Source: Mucor racemosus (Eukaryota; Mucoromycota; Mucoromycetes; Mucorales; Mucoraceae). From it: DNA of 64,000 nt. The translations under genes were made by a program, and so were the position numbers. The notes under the pieces are model-generated. The model had not been told where the DNA came from and searched no databases. It saw only the letters and a list, made by a program, of their open reading frames with translations. The stretch covers positions 124,001-188,000 of the forward strand of contig JAPEHQ010000010.1 of assembly GCA_027405735.1 (NCBI GenBank), given 5' to 3'. Shown piece by piece: positions 50,200 through 62,276 of this stretch. The first letter of the stretch is position 1, and the number at the start of each line of letters is the position of its first letter.

Positions 50200-50935
50200 A
50201 GGTATTTCACTGCTAAAAATGAAAAACTTTGAGGCTTCATATCTCTACGAAACATTAAGCTATACTAGCACTTTTTAATATTAAAACTTACTTGTTTTGA
50301 GGTGCTTTATAACATATTTCAGTCTAAAAAAAGTTTGAGTACTTTTATTTTTTTTTTCATTTTTTTGACATTTTTGTAGTCAATATCAAAGTATTCGTTA
50401 AATTGAGCAGCATTTTTTTTCACATTCATTTCATCAGTCTCGTAGAGCTCTCTGGTACCCAACTTAGTTTTTTTTCGAAATATTAATTCTTCACGGAGAT
50501 ATTCTCGAAAACGTTTACGAGGGAGTACTTTCGCTTCTAGCTTAAATTTTTCCCCTATATCCCTTCATCCCAAATTCTGAATTTGAAAAAAAATTGACAA
50601 AAATTTCATTTTCTCTATGAACAATGCAGCTAGAAGGTTCAGTAACGGCTCAATAGATTGATAATTGTGCTACGCATTGTCTCAAGTAATTATAATTGAA
50701 ATATGCAAATAAAAAATGATACGTATCTTCAAAAGACATCCAAATCTTCAATGGAATTTTACGCTAAATTTAACGTGGAATATTTGTCTGAATTATATTA
50801 AAGTGGATGCGAAATTTAAAACTGTACAAAAATTATTTACTACGCTAATTTAACTTACTTTGCAGTTCATTAGCTATCAAACGATTTTGTTTTTGAACCA
50901 TTTTCTGATCGATTTTGCAGCAAATCAATTTTGGA
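50200..50935 (-). repeat. Dispersed repeat family D, copy 2
   Basis: This is the reverse complement of about 5160-5790. Conserved blocks include the CATAGAGAAAA, AATTTTTTTCA and GCTAGAA.CGA landmarks. It is clearly diverged, with many substitutions, so it is an old copy. Confidence 0.65.
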
Positions 50936-51053
50936 ACTCAGCTAGAATAAATTGTGAGATATACTGTAAGCTATGATTTTAATTCTGTCAATAGAAAATC
51001 AATATTTTCTGATGAAAAAAAAAAAGAATAATATAATAAGGAACTGTTGCATG

Positions 51054-51671
51054 TGCTACAAAAACGTAATTAAAATAAAAAAGCGATGGGAAATACAATT
51101 ATAACCCTTCTAAGTTTATTAAAGATAAATAAAGTAGCATTGGTGTTGAGCCGATTTTTGACAGCCAAATATACTAATATAAGCTGGGCTGGACAACAAC
51201 CGTAATATAAAGTAAAGCAACAATTCATCTACTTGATGGATCATTGTGGTATTTATACTAAATGTCTAATTCAAAGTACTAATAATGCAGTAATTTGATC
51301 TTCTCGGTTTTAAAGCTGATGGAAAAAGGAATCAGTAATTATTGATTCAGATTATAGAATTATCTATAATTGTTTGTGTCGGTTTTTGAGGATATTAAAC
51401 AGCCAATTTTGAAGCCAATTCCATTTCTAACTCATATTGAAATGTAATTCTTATAAATAGTCTTTTAAACCAAGACCTAGAAGCTCTTGGTTTTTTCTTT
51501 TACCATTACTTTTTCTAGTAAGAAAGCCTACGTTGTTCTTCATGATAAATGTTACTAGTCTTTATTATTATTCTTTCTATAAATAAGATTGTATATATCC
51601 GTAAACTCTCAGTTTGTAATTTTTAAGTTATAGTTAAGGTTCTATATGTCATGACCTTGGTTCTCACACCA
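51054..51671 (-). repeat. Probable solo LTR related to the Ty3 LTR
   Basis: On the plus strand it starts TGCTACAAAAACGTAATTAAA and shares about 90 bp of pattern with the Ty3 LTR (aaaaaagcg, tacaattataac, tttattaa). The other end reads GTTCTCACACCA, giving TG..CA on the minus strand. At about 618 bp it is twice the length of the young LTR, so it belongs to a related but different family. No target duplication is seen. Confidence 0.5.
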
Positions 51672-51675
51672 AATT

Positions 51676-51888
51676 TGTTGTATATCACCTAGTATCATGC
51701 GTTATCATCTTCTACAGTATCAATACATCTTACAATCTATTGACTACAACATGTATTGAAGTGCAAAGTCTCGATATCTGATATAAGAAACTCCTAGCGT
51801 ACTACATTTAATCCAGTAATTACCAAGAACGCTTGGACCTCAATTATGACAACATATTATTTCATCCCAGCGGTTAATTACCCTATGG
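51676..51888 (-). repeat. Family L LTR, truncated
   Basis: This starts TGTTGTATATCACCTAG on the plus strand, matches 54882-55095 and then breaks off at CGGTTAATTA. Confidence 0.7.
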
Positions 51889-52779
51889 CCAAACTATGCT
51901 TCCCATGAGCATATTGATTTGCACAGATGGGCAGAATAAAAACTTTTATGCAGATCAGGCAGCCCAGATGAGCAGAGCAATGGAATCAAAGTTTTTTCAT
52001 CAATTTACTAAAGTTTATTAACCAGAATATAATTAATAACAAAGATAATTTGAATGGTTTAAAGCAAATGTGAGTTACCCTGATTCAACAGAATTGCCTT
52101 ATTGACGAGATATATCAATTTGAAATTTGGGGTTTGAAAGAGTTCTTCCCATGTTCTTCTTTCGCGGACCAAATGGGAGCAACAACAATAACCTGTTTGA
52201 TAATACTAAAAAGTATTTATGCCTTTGTAAATTTTTGTTTGTAACACACAAAATCTTTTTTCTTCCCTACTCTTTCCTCAGCTCTTTTATTTACGTTTAA
52301 AACTACAGCGAGGAGACTAATATTTTTTTTAAGCTGAAATTAAGTAGCAGGTACAAGGACATGTTTTTCCTGTTATTTATTTGGAAATAAATTATTAACT
52401 GTTAATGCTAGGGCACGTTATAATATCTTTCTCGAACAAAAAAAGCATCCAAGGCTCTTAATCATTTTGTTCCATTATCTACGCTATAATCAATGCTTTT
52501 TTGGTCTAAAGTCGATATCTACCTGCAGAAAAATTGCTGATTATAAAAGTAAGCATAGCACTGACTTGATTTAAATGAATGAATAAACTCGTGTTAATCT
52601 ATTTGCTTTCTAAAAAATATTTGTTTCTATTTAGTGGCCAACAGCTAAGAAGAGGAAAACAAGATGTTGTCATGTATAACACTACCAACTATCAAAGGTA
52701 CACCATGATTATTACTTATTGGCTTGTTATTAATAATTGATTTATTAATAAATCAATTTTTATAGGTCAAAAGTAAGTT
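51889..52779. other. Repeat-rich filler
   Basis: The beginning (about 51890-51995) has words like those of repeat family H (GAGCATATTGATTTGCACA, GGGCAG). The rest is unrecognised. Confidence 0.35.
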
Positions 52780-52881
52780 TGTCCTGGTAAAGCATTGAAT
52801 AAATGGGCTTGGGACAAAGAGGGTAAAAAGGCGGCAATAGATTCCAGTGATGGTCATTTTTATTTTTATGATATTGGAGAG
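52780..52881 (+). pseudogene. Dynein intermediate chain fragment (copy B)
   Basis: It encodes ALNKWAWDKEGKKAAIDSSD and then GHFYFYDIGE up to a GTAAG donor at 52882. The upstream LWNL block of copies A and C is missing, so copy B is truncated at its left end. Only a short part of the gene is present. Confidence 0.65.
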
Positions 52882-54640
52882 GTAAGACTAAAACTCAATG
52901 TAAATCACCTCTAGCGCATTAATTATCAAGTAAGGTTATATTATCATCTAATAAACTACCACACAATATTAACATGTATAAAGATTTATAGTAATAAGCT
53001 TGAATCAAGTGGGTACAGCATTGTAAATTCTTGAAAAGTTCTCAAGTCTTATAAAATCTCTTATTTTTAAGGCTTACAAGGCTTATAAGCGGAATACTAA
53101 TTTAAAAAATTATTTTTGTCCAGATCATCAATTTTGGCATTTTTTAATTTTTTTTTTTTTTTGATTTTGCAAATCTAGAGTTAATTATACTACCAATTAT
53201 AAAAACAAAAAATATAGACATATACAGAACTTAGCGCTCTATTTACTCAATAAAAAATAACAAATATTTTTATTGCAAAATATTACATGAAAATCCTTTA
53301 ATCAAAATTCCGTTTTTGGGCCAAAAGTACAAACTTTCATTACTCAACATTTAATATTAAGCTTTTATAAAATTTGTATTAGCTATGGCTACAAGTTTCT
53401 CTCACAATGTAGTATATTTAAACGTTGATTTTGGTATCAAAATTTGATTTTTCTGTTTTTTGACGAAAATCATGAGTGTTGGTAAGGCTAAAATCAGTCT
53501 CAAAAATGTCCGCTACAAAGTCTGAATTTTCAGACCGTACATGATTAAATATAAAAAAAGTTTAAAAAAAACGCTTCTTTATTTAAAACCTAGATATATA
53601 CCATAGCTGGAGAGACTTAGCCGTTCAATCTTGCTATGTTCAATTACGGCGTCGCTCTACGAGCGCGTTTTTGCAATTTTTTAATGAAACTATGATATGA
53701 CAGACGGTTTTTTCTGTTACAAAATGCATATTTCTATGATAACAGATATTGTATATTTTGTTTAGTTTATGGGTTGATGTGCTGTAATGCTGCTTTTACA
53801 TTGACTGAAATGTGCAATTTAGCAGGGTTTTAATTGCGCTAAATAATGTAAAGCCTTGAAAATCATTTTCTACATGTGTTGTTTCTCTCTTTTTGTTTTC
53901 ATATTCCAAGGGTATTATTCACCACCGTTTGATAAGGCATATCAGACTATTAAGCTGGTATTCTTTTCTTTTATCTGAATACGCATGCTAGCATAGGAGG
54001 CTAATGTTTTTAATATAGGTAACAGTCTAGATTAGAGACTTAAATGTTCATTTATTAACCGCATTCTAAGATCAAATATCATTATTTACTACTGTATTAT
54101 TGGACGTATTTTGTGATTACAAGATCAAATCGAAGGCAATCATATTTATATCTGCTCAATAAAAAGCTAGAGCTGGCTACAGGCTCACAAAATGTTCCAG
54201 AAAAGTGATACAATTTCAAACGATATAAAAACACAAAAAAAAATAATCTGATGTCTTGGCTAATAATAGCCATAGTTTTGATCGCAGCTATGCTTGAAAA
54301 CAAATCTTCTTACAGCTGACAATCGTAAACTAAGATAGTAAGTTTTAAAACCGTTAATTTGTTCAAATTTTATGCGTGATAAAGTAACATTTATAACCTT
54401 AGGTTTGGTTTGCATATAAATTTAAGCAGAAAGTGTTATTTAAGTTTATGACCGAGCAAAAACCATTGTTGCTACAAACATTATAGCTATAAACACATTT
54501 ACAAATGATAATAATAATCGTAAATATATTGGCAGTTGCATTTATTATTCCTCTACAACAACAATGTATTCAATTGTATTATCTATAATATGTATTAATG
54601 AAAGCAAATGTAAGTTAAAACCACATTCTAGTAAAAATGA
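52780..54640 (+). repeat. Dynein-fragment repeat, copy B
   Basis: This includes the coding fragment 52780-52881 and about 1.76 kb of AT-rich non-coding sequence. The non-coding part is the inverted counterpart of 26391-28130. Confidence 0.85.
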
Positions 54641-54649
54641 AATGAAATT

Positions 54650-54881
54650 TTGAGAACGGCACAATGCTCATGTATAAACCAATTTGTGCCCATACGACCA
54701 GCTCATTATGCTTATGGTCAGATTTTATTATGATGCACAAATAGAGATAACGATATGCTTATGGGCAATTCTACTATCATGGGATTAATGTCATCATGCA
54801 CACGGACAGAATCTTTAATCCTGCACATACAGGCTTTTCGTTGTGCTTATGTGCAGTTTCTTTTGTTGTGGTGTCCATGTG
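54650..54881 (-). repeat. Repeat family H, partial inverted copy
   Basis: This is the reverse complement of 26250-26390 plus the end of 20290-20370. It is joined at CACATG to the family L LTR that follows. Confidence 0.7.
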
Positions 54882-55413
54882 TGTTGTATGCCACCTAGTT
54901 AGTATCACACGTTATCGCCTTCTACAGTATCAATACATCTTACAATCTATTGACTACATGTATCGAAGTGCAAAGTCTTGATATCGGATATAAGAAAATC
55001 TTAGCCTACCAAGTTTAATCCAATAATTACCAAAAACGCTTGGACCTCAATTATGACACCATATTATTTTATCTCAGCAGTTAATCAATCAAGTAGCTAT
55101 TAAATCAACATCCAAACACATTTAGCGCAGCATTGAAACAAGGCAACTCACAAGCTTTGTAAGCATGGTTAAATTATGATTAATCTATTTCAATCCATCG
55201 TTTACAATCAAGCAGATCTAATGGTTCAATATTGTCTTAAGTTACATCTCAAAATCTCAATTTCAAATCAATATAATAGGCCATACTTTTACTGTATATC
55301 TAAATAAACGATATTTTATTCTTATTATACAGTTGAAGAACTGATTCATTACTCATTTTATTTTAATTGTATTCTTTTTTAAATGTTATTTATCAAACCT
55401 AAAAATATACGGC
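54882..55413 (-). repeat. Family L LTR, 532 bp
   Basis: It has the same length as 31446-31977 and inverse orientation. The far end is slightly degenerate (ATATACGGCGA in place of ATATACGACA). Confidence 0.75.
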
Positions 55414-56277
55414 GAAGTTAAAATTAGATTGTTGCGTCCATAAGTCTATGTACATTCCTTGGTTACGATTACAACAAAGATTGATGTGATAAGTTCTAAA
55501 TTGCTGTGTAATATGTAATATGTTATAAAGCTCAGTTTATACTGTACGTATTGAGAAATGTGAAACTAGTGTGTGTCACCTAGACTTGATTGGATATATA
55601 TATGTATTTAAATAGACTCATTTTAGACTAGTCATATAATTAGAGAATGTGAGTATAAAAGAAGATGTTTTGATCTTATAATAAAGTTCTTTAGTTTGAA
55701 GGTGCTCTTTCGTTTGATAGCAGTGTTTCTTTGTTTTTATTAAATGATTTAGTACATGTTTTAGCTTCGAAATTGATATAATCTCCTGGCGTAAAATTAA
55801 AGCGCTCTCGGGTATATATATATATATATACGTTATACGTATACTGTTGGTGAGTAGTTTTCTTGTATATATATAGCAACCAAGCAAATTTGCGTAATTT
55901 TTTTGATGAAACTTCATAGTGGGTTTATAGAAAATATATCAATGCATATATATTCTGTGCAGTAGTCTACGTTTTTTTAATACTGTCAATGGTTTTACAA
56001 GTGCTTATTGTATTATTCAATACCTTGTATCAGAACAAAAAATAGGAAATAATAAATAGATGGTTAAAACAATTAATTTCAATCTTGTAATTTTTATTAT
56101 GCAGTATAAAGAATCCAAGAAAAAACAAATCAAGTAAAAAATTATGGATCGATATTATAAACGATGAAATGCTCCAAGATGGAGAAAAAGTAACTTTTGA
56201 TATAATTGGTTTAATGGAGTAGATAGTTAGCCGTTTAAAATAACGTTTCCAGCAACACCACGAGGAGGTCTATCTAC
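55414..56277. other. AT-rich, no gene recognised
   Basis: There is a TA microsatellite near 55816-55832. A minus-strand segment at about 55690-55815 (ERFNFTPGDYINFEAKTCTK) looks protein-like, but it has no start of its own and no family I know. Confidence 0.35.
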
Positions 56278-56568
56278 ATGTTGCCATTTGACTTTACAGT
56301 TTGTATACCACCATACTATAAAGTGATACTGAAATCAAGCAGATGCTATGAAACCAATACGACTCCGATTGCCAGAAAGGGCTATAGTTTCCAGCCGGTT
56401 ACCGTGAAAGAAGACTATGAGACCCTAAAAGGGGGAGAGGTCGCAAGTCCACGAATGGAGAGCAACCAGATTAAATTGACTCAGGATTACCGATTGTACA
56501 AAAACAAACAACTGAGTATAATAACCGAGTTTACTAAGATAGCATCAAAACAGATACTATCCCAATAA
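56278..56568 (+). CDS. Hypothetical 96-residue ORF
   Basis: It starts at ATG 56278 (the TG falls after CTACA) and ends at TAA 56566. The sequence is less AT-rich than its surroundings, and its codons look less biased than the host genes. The protein has PPYYKVILKSSRCYE and SFQPVTVKEDYETLKGG and ends basic. I recognise no family. It lies about 300 bp before the 21-bp minisatellite, and the block 56.3-59.6 kb may be one unit. It could equally be chance. Confidence 0.3.
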   Translation: MLPFDFTVCIPPYYKVILKSSRCYETNTTPIARKGYSFQPVTVKEDYETLKGGEVASPRMESNQIKLTQDYRLYKNKQLSIITEFTKIASKQILSQ

Positions 56569-56859
56569 TGGTGGTAAAAGTTATCGCTTTTTTTCGATCA
56601 AATCATTTTGATTCTTAAACCTACGTAAGGTGTATCAAAAATCAGATAACAAAAAGATGCTTTAACTTCTAGATGGAATAAAGTGAAAACAAAGAAGACA
56701 AGACCAGAGAGACAAGACCAGAGACATTAGATTGGAGACGTTATATCAAAAGAAACCTTCAAAATTATAAAAAATATACCAAATTAGGGTCAGACGTTGA
56801 CGATACTTTTTAGGTTTTTAATAATATACCTTTTTCATAAATTGAAACCACAAGTTAAA

Positions 56860-58510
56860 GAGATGAGACAAAAAGCACACGAATTGAGACCTGATGGGGA
56901 TAAATTGAGACTAGATAAATATGAAGTAAGACCAGATGAGCATTAATTGAAAAACTGATAAACATGAAAGAGCATACCTTTATACCAAAAGAGCATAGAT
57001 TGAGACCAGTTAAAGATGAAATAAGACCAGATAAACATGAATTTTGACCACATCAGGATAACTTGGAAACAGATGAGTATAAATTGAGACCAGATACAAA
57101 TGGATGGAGACCAAACCGAAATAAATTGAATCCAGGTAAAAATAAATTGAAAACAGACTTGAATAAACCAAGGTTAACTGTGAATAAATAGAAATCAGAT
57201 GAGCAAGAATTAAAATAGACCAGATGTAGACCACTTGATACCAGAGAAAAATTAATGGAGTTAAGACGAGCATAAATAATGCAGAACAGATAGACATGAA
57301 TGGAGGCCAGACGAGCAAAACTAAAGACGAGATAAGAATAAAATGAGATAATATACTGATGAAATGGGACCAGAAGTGCATGGATACAGACCAGATGTGC
57401 ATGAAAATGAAGACTATATGTTGACAAAGGCAGAACGAATGTGCATTAAGTGAAACCAGAAGTGCATAAATAAAAACCAGATATTGATAAACCTATTCCA
57501 TATAAACATAAATTGAGACCAACATTGCATAAATAAAAACCAGATGTTAAAAAACAATACCAGATGTGCATACATTGAAACCAGGTAAGCACGTAATGAG
57601 ACCAGATGAAACCAGAAAGACGAGATGCTAATGATACGATACAAGATGCGCATTAATTCAAATGAGGAGCGCATGAAAGAAAACCAGATGTGCATAAACG
57701 CAAACCAGATAACTATGAATTGAAACCATATAAGCATGAGTTCAAACCAGATAAGCACGAGTTGAAACCAGAAGAGCATGTATTGAGACCAGACGAGCAT
57801 GAGATGAGACTATTAGAGCATGTTATGAGACCAGATAAACATGGAGTAAAACCAGAAATACTTGAAGAAGGACCAAACATTGAGAAATTGAGGCTGAAAG
57901 TACATGAATGGAGATCTGATGAGCATGAAATGAGACCATATAAACCTGAGTTGAGACCAGAAGTAAATTAATCGAAACCATATATTGCTTAAATGGCATA
58001 CAATATGCAGAATACTAGCAGATATAGTGAAGAACCGAGACAAGACATACACAAAAAGGCACCACGCAATTAAAAAAATCAGGGCGGTGGGAATCGAGAA
58101 TCAAGGATCATGTAAGACAAACAGAAACCAGATAGATAAAGCACGACGTCAAATAGAACCACATAGAGCAGGCCAGAACTTGATACAGGATATGAAAAAC
58201 CAGATATTGACTGAAACGGACGAGGTGAATAAACATAGAGAGACGGCAGCATTAAAAACCAGGAAACGAGATATTAGCATACAGTATATAGAGAAACCAG
58301 ATACCAGAAAAGCCATAGTAGGAGAGACAGATAGAATAAAAGGCAAGGCAAACCTAAATAAAAAGTCAATGTCAACATAAAGTTACCAGGTATTGAAAGA
58401 GGATAACAATATATTACAGAAAGAGACCAGATTTGCGTATGGTAGACCAAATTGCTCAGTAACGATAACAAATGTTGCAGAAACGAGACCAGATATGCTA
58501 AAAAAGGTGC
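56860..58510 (+). repeat. Degenerate 21-bp minisatellite (heptapeptide pattern)
   Basis: The unit is close to GAGCATGAATTGAGACCAGAT. Between about 57660 and 57970 the units follow each other in exact 21-nt register with substitutions but no indels. Outside that part they decay and contain in-frame stops and length changes. The plus strand is very purine-rich. Weak units (AAACCAGAT, GAGACCAGATATGC) persist to about 58500. Confidence 0.85.
57690..57971 (+). CDS. Heptapeptide-repeat ORF, possible relic
   Basis: This open frame of 93 codons reads the minisatellite as 7-residue units of the type [E/K]HE-x-[R/K]-P-[D/E], about 13 units. The His and Pro positions are best kept. A second frame (57985-58380) continues just after it in another register, so a longer repeat protein may have been frameshifted. 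No promoter or splice context was found. Confidence 0.25.
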   Translation: MHKRKPDNYELKPYKHEFKPDKHELKPEEHVLRPDEHEMRLLEHVMRPDKHGVKPEILEEGPNIEKLRLKVHEWRSDEHEMRPYKPELRPEVN

Positions 58511-58716
58511 TGGATTTTTGAGAAGAGAGGTCGATATTGCAAAAAAAACGATTATTGAATATATCCAAAAGAAAATTAGATTAGAAGAAAGTAAAGTATA
58601 TTACGTTTTAAAAACATACCAGAAAGATCAGACCTTGCAAAAAAGAGAACAGACGCTAAAGAAAAGAGAGGTGCAATAGCAGAATTGAGGCATCAGCTAT
58701 TAATTCCAATTATTTT

Positions 58717-59310
58717 GACTCTTAAACCCTGGCCAAGGGTGTGCCAAAATGAAATAGCCAATAGCTGATAGCTCAATAGTTACCAACTGTTAGCTCAAAT
58801 CATTTCGACTCTTGAACCCTGGCCATGGGTGTGCCAAAATGAGATAGCCAATAGCTGATAGCTCAATAGATACCAACTGTTAGCTCAAATCATTTCGACT
58901 CTTGAACCCTGGCCATGGGTGTGCCAAAATGAGATAGCCAATAGCTGATAGCTCAATAGATACCAACTGTTAGCTCAAATCATTTCGACTCTTAAACCCT
59001 GACCAAGGGTGTGCCAAAATGAGATAACCAATAGCTGATAGCTCAATAGTTACCAACTGTTAGCTCAAATCATTTCGACTCTTAAACCCTGACCAAGGGT
59101 GTGCCAAAATGAGATAGCCAATAGCTGATAGCTCAATAGTTACCAACTGTTAGCTCAAATCATTTCGACTCTTAAACCCTAGCCAAGGGTGTGCCAAAAA
59201 TCAGATAGCCAATAGCTGATAGCTCAATAGATACCAACTGTTCGTTCAAATTATTTCGACTCTTAAACCCTGGTCAAGGGTGTGCCAAAAATCAGATAGC
59301 AAACAGCTGA
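58717..59310 (+). repeat. 90-bp tandem array, about 6.5 units
   Basis: Units start at 58717, 58807, 58897, 58987, 59077, 59167 and 59258 with GACTCTTAAACCCTGGCCAA. They are very similar to each other, and the last is partial. A single diverged monomer lies at about 56600-56655, on the other side of the 21-bp minisatellite. Each unit contains the near-palindrome CCCTGGCCAAGGG and a GCTGATAGCTC motif. Confidence 0.95.
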
Positions 59311-60189
59311 TAACCGCAGGTAAACAATCCAAAGAACCAAACGCAGATAGAATAAACCCTGTACCAGGATCAGCTAAAAGAAAGTTAAACAAGAGCAGCT
59401 TACTTGTTTTTCTTTTACTCAAACCTAGAATACCAGGAAAGTTTATGATAGAAGCTTCGTTAAAATTTCACGCACCAGACGTTACTTTAACGTCGAAGCT
59501 CCCACCTAACCTTCAGCAGCTACGTATAAAACTTTATCTTGCGAGATACTATAGTAGACCTTAGCCAACCGATAAGGCACGTACAAGATAGACTCGTGAT
59601 TCCACCAAACCATAAGGTTTTGCTTCATCAAATTTACCTGATTGTCAAAAAAAAACAAAAAAAAAACAGGGGGCCATCGTGTTTTTGAATAAACCCTAAA
59701 ATTTGAGTTCCATTGATGACGTCTTCAAAATTTTGTGTAATTTGATTGAAATGCTGTTTATAAGCTTGAACCACACTGTAAATACAATCATCTGTGTTAT
59801 AAAAATCATTGTTTTAGAGAGCGGTATATATTAGCAACTTTATTTCGGGAGAGAAATTAATGGCCTATAGAGACAAAATACATCTATTTTGAGAATTTAA
59901 TTGAATTTGACTCAATGTTGGGCGAAAAGTTTTGAAAATTATCCGAAAACCATCTAAAACCATCCAAAATCCAAGTGGCAACAAAACCGTATCCTGAGGA
60001 ACTTCGATCCAAGTAACTTCCAAATTTGCACGAGAGTTTGGTACGCATTATCTTCCACGCAATGGTGTTGAATGGCAACTTCCACAACCTACTGTGTGGT
60101 GAGAAAATAATCGCCGAAGTGCACCTATATTTTGTTGCACACTTTTATTGAAAACAATTTAAATAAGGCATCTATAAATACTGATCCAA
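59311..60189. other. No gene recognised
   Basis: A frame running from the array to 59564 (KRKLNKSSLLVFLLLKPRIP) has no ATG at its start and no family. The rest is AT-rich. Confidence 0.35.
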
Positions 60190-60445
60190 GTAAGCTGCGA
60201 CTCCACATGGATATAGATATGAATATTCATTAAAAGCATTTCAAATACAGTATCAGCTTCCATGGGTTATTGTGCATTCGATAGGTTTGAACAACAAGTT
60301 GGTTATCTTCTATTTATGCCTTGTATGAAGGTCAGTAAGCTCACTCGCTCTCGACGGATATGAATCCAAATAACCTCCCGTTGTAATAGCAGGTACTTTA
60401 ATGTTGGTCAACAGAATTGCAAAATGTTTAGCCGCCTGAGTTGCT
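60190..60445 (+). repeat. Dispersed repeat family E, copy 2
   Basis: This matches 31200-31445. The two diverge after GTTTAGCC, where copy 1 is joined to the family L LTR. Confidence 0.7.
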
Positions 60446-60699
60446 GTGGAAATGAAGAAATAAAAACTCGTACGTCGTGTTCACACTTCAAACTATTCTG
60501 CATCGATTGTTTCAGATATTCCTTGAAATTTTTTATAGAATCAAATAATGATTCAAAATTAAATTTTGAAGTTAGACTTAATGCACAGCAAGCCTATGAA
60601 TAACATACAATCTTGATCTCATTGATTAAAAATTATTTTTGAATGATCAAGGCACGGCTATCAAAAAGAAACCTGTTTTCCTTAGATTAAAAAGTTCCA

Positions 60700-61700
60700 C
60701 TACGTTAAGGCTTTAATTCTATGCAAAATGGTAAGCTTTACTGACACTTTCTAATAATAGTAAAACTTGTTTTGAAACGCTCCATAACAAACATGATAGT
60801 ATACATATTTTTGGAGCACTTTTATTTTTCTGAGAGTTTTTTGACATTTTTTTTTTTACACTCCTGTCATCGACCTCGTTAAGCTCTCTCAGACCCAATC
60901 TAGTTTTTTTTTTTTCAAAATACTGATATTTTGTGGAGCCGTGGGGGTATCTTTCTCAAAAATGTGTGCAAAAAGATACCTTCGTTTCTAGCTTCAATTT
61001 TTTCATTGTATACCATCATATTTGACATCTTAGATTGATTTCTTAAGCGGGGTAAAAGCAAGTATTTCACTTTTGAAGCCTTTATACTCGCTGAGAAATT
61101 AACATGAATAGAAATAAGTCTTTTGTCAATATTCTGTAGCATATCAAGTATGGCTCTACATTTTATATTTCCTGATTATCTATTGAAATGGGGGCACGCT
61201 CCGATTTTGAATATCATCATATAACGTTGTATAATCAGATATGCACATGCAACTGAGCTTTAATCCAAAAAGTGGTCAAATGGAAAAAAAACCAAAAAAA
61301 AACCAAAAAAAAACTTTGTATGTTTAATTACTCACAAAAATGCATAGCAAGTTGGGCTAGCTTATTAAATGTTTTAGGTTCAGTTTTTAATTCTGAATCA
61401 ATCTGTGTAAATTTTAAAAATATTTTTCTCATGGAATTCCTAGTAAATTTAATGTCAAATTTTAACAGTTTTTGATCAAAAAGTACCTTTCATTCAAATG
61501 CAACCCTAAAATATTTTATTTTCACATTATGCGCAACAAAATTATCTACAGAATGCGTATTTATACGTAGCTGTAGTCCTATTTTTTGTGGGGATATTAA
61601 TTTTTTTTGATCATTTTTTTTGGTCGGCGAAAATTTACCCTTGTATATCCTCGTCCAAAATGGATCCTTTTTTGTATAACCAAAAATCAATCATTCAATC
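60700..61700. repeat. Dispersed repeat family D, two partial copies head to head
   Basis: 60700-61140 is in reverse orientation and 61260-61700 in forward orientation, each matching part of 5040-6110 (for example AGTTGG.CTAG.TTATTAAATG near 61348 versus 5167). Confidence 0.55.
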
Positions 61701-62185
61701 TCAAGTTTCTCGACTAAAAATTAATATTTTTTGACGAGATAAAATTCGTTGGATAGACGCTAGTGAGGACTATCCTGTGGCTTTAGCTTTGCATACCAGG
61801 CATCCCTTCATGGATCTCTGTAACAGAAAAAATACTCTCACAAAATTTATAAAAAAATAAAAAAGTCTTTACAGCCATCCAAAACCTAGATATCCTGGTA
61901 GAGAATGAAAAATAATCTAGACTTTACTTAATAACCATCATTGCAATACCTTAGTATTTTCTCGACTTATTTCCATATCAAATGCGGTTTCTCAATTTTA
62001 AGCTGGCCCTTTTTGCATCATTATTCAAGTTAATATTAACTTGCGTGGTAGTTTATCAAGCTGTTATTACTAGATTAGTTAATATTATCGAAAACTGGCT
62101 ACAAGGTAAAAAATGCAAAAGCCTCAAAACCTTGGCTGGAGCTTACCCATTTTGATAAAGTTTGTTGTGTGCCACCAAGACTAGT
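61701..62185. other. AT-rich, nothing recognised
   Basis: No coding or repeat match was found within the window. Confidence 0.35.
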
Positions 62186-62276
62186 CATTACGGCCGACCT
62201 GTGCTGCACACTATATCCTGAGCTGTTGTGCGGTTGTACCCACTGAATATGGCTAAAAAGATGACAAGGTGCACAT
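62186..62276 (+). repeat. Repeat family H, left half only
   Basis: This matches 20188-20290 up to GCACAT, where the family L LTR begins. Confidence 0.7.

Noticed and set aside
57010..57800. Two long minus-strand frames with hydrophobic, membrane-like repeats
   Set aside because: They are the antisense reading of the purine-rich 21-bp minisatellite; the regular I/W/F/L pattern follows from the repeat, not from a protein.
58717..59310. CRISPR-like array
   Set aside because: Units are directly adjacent with no unique spacers, and the DNA is eukaryotic; it is an ordinary tandem repeat.
59280..59564. 94-codon frame after the 90-bp array
   Set aside because: It has no ATG at its beginning, starts inside the array and shows no known domain; kept only as part of the unexplained locus.
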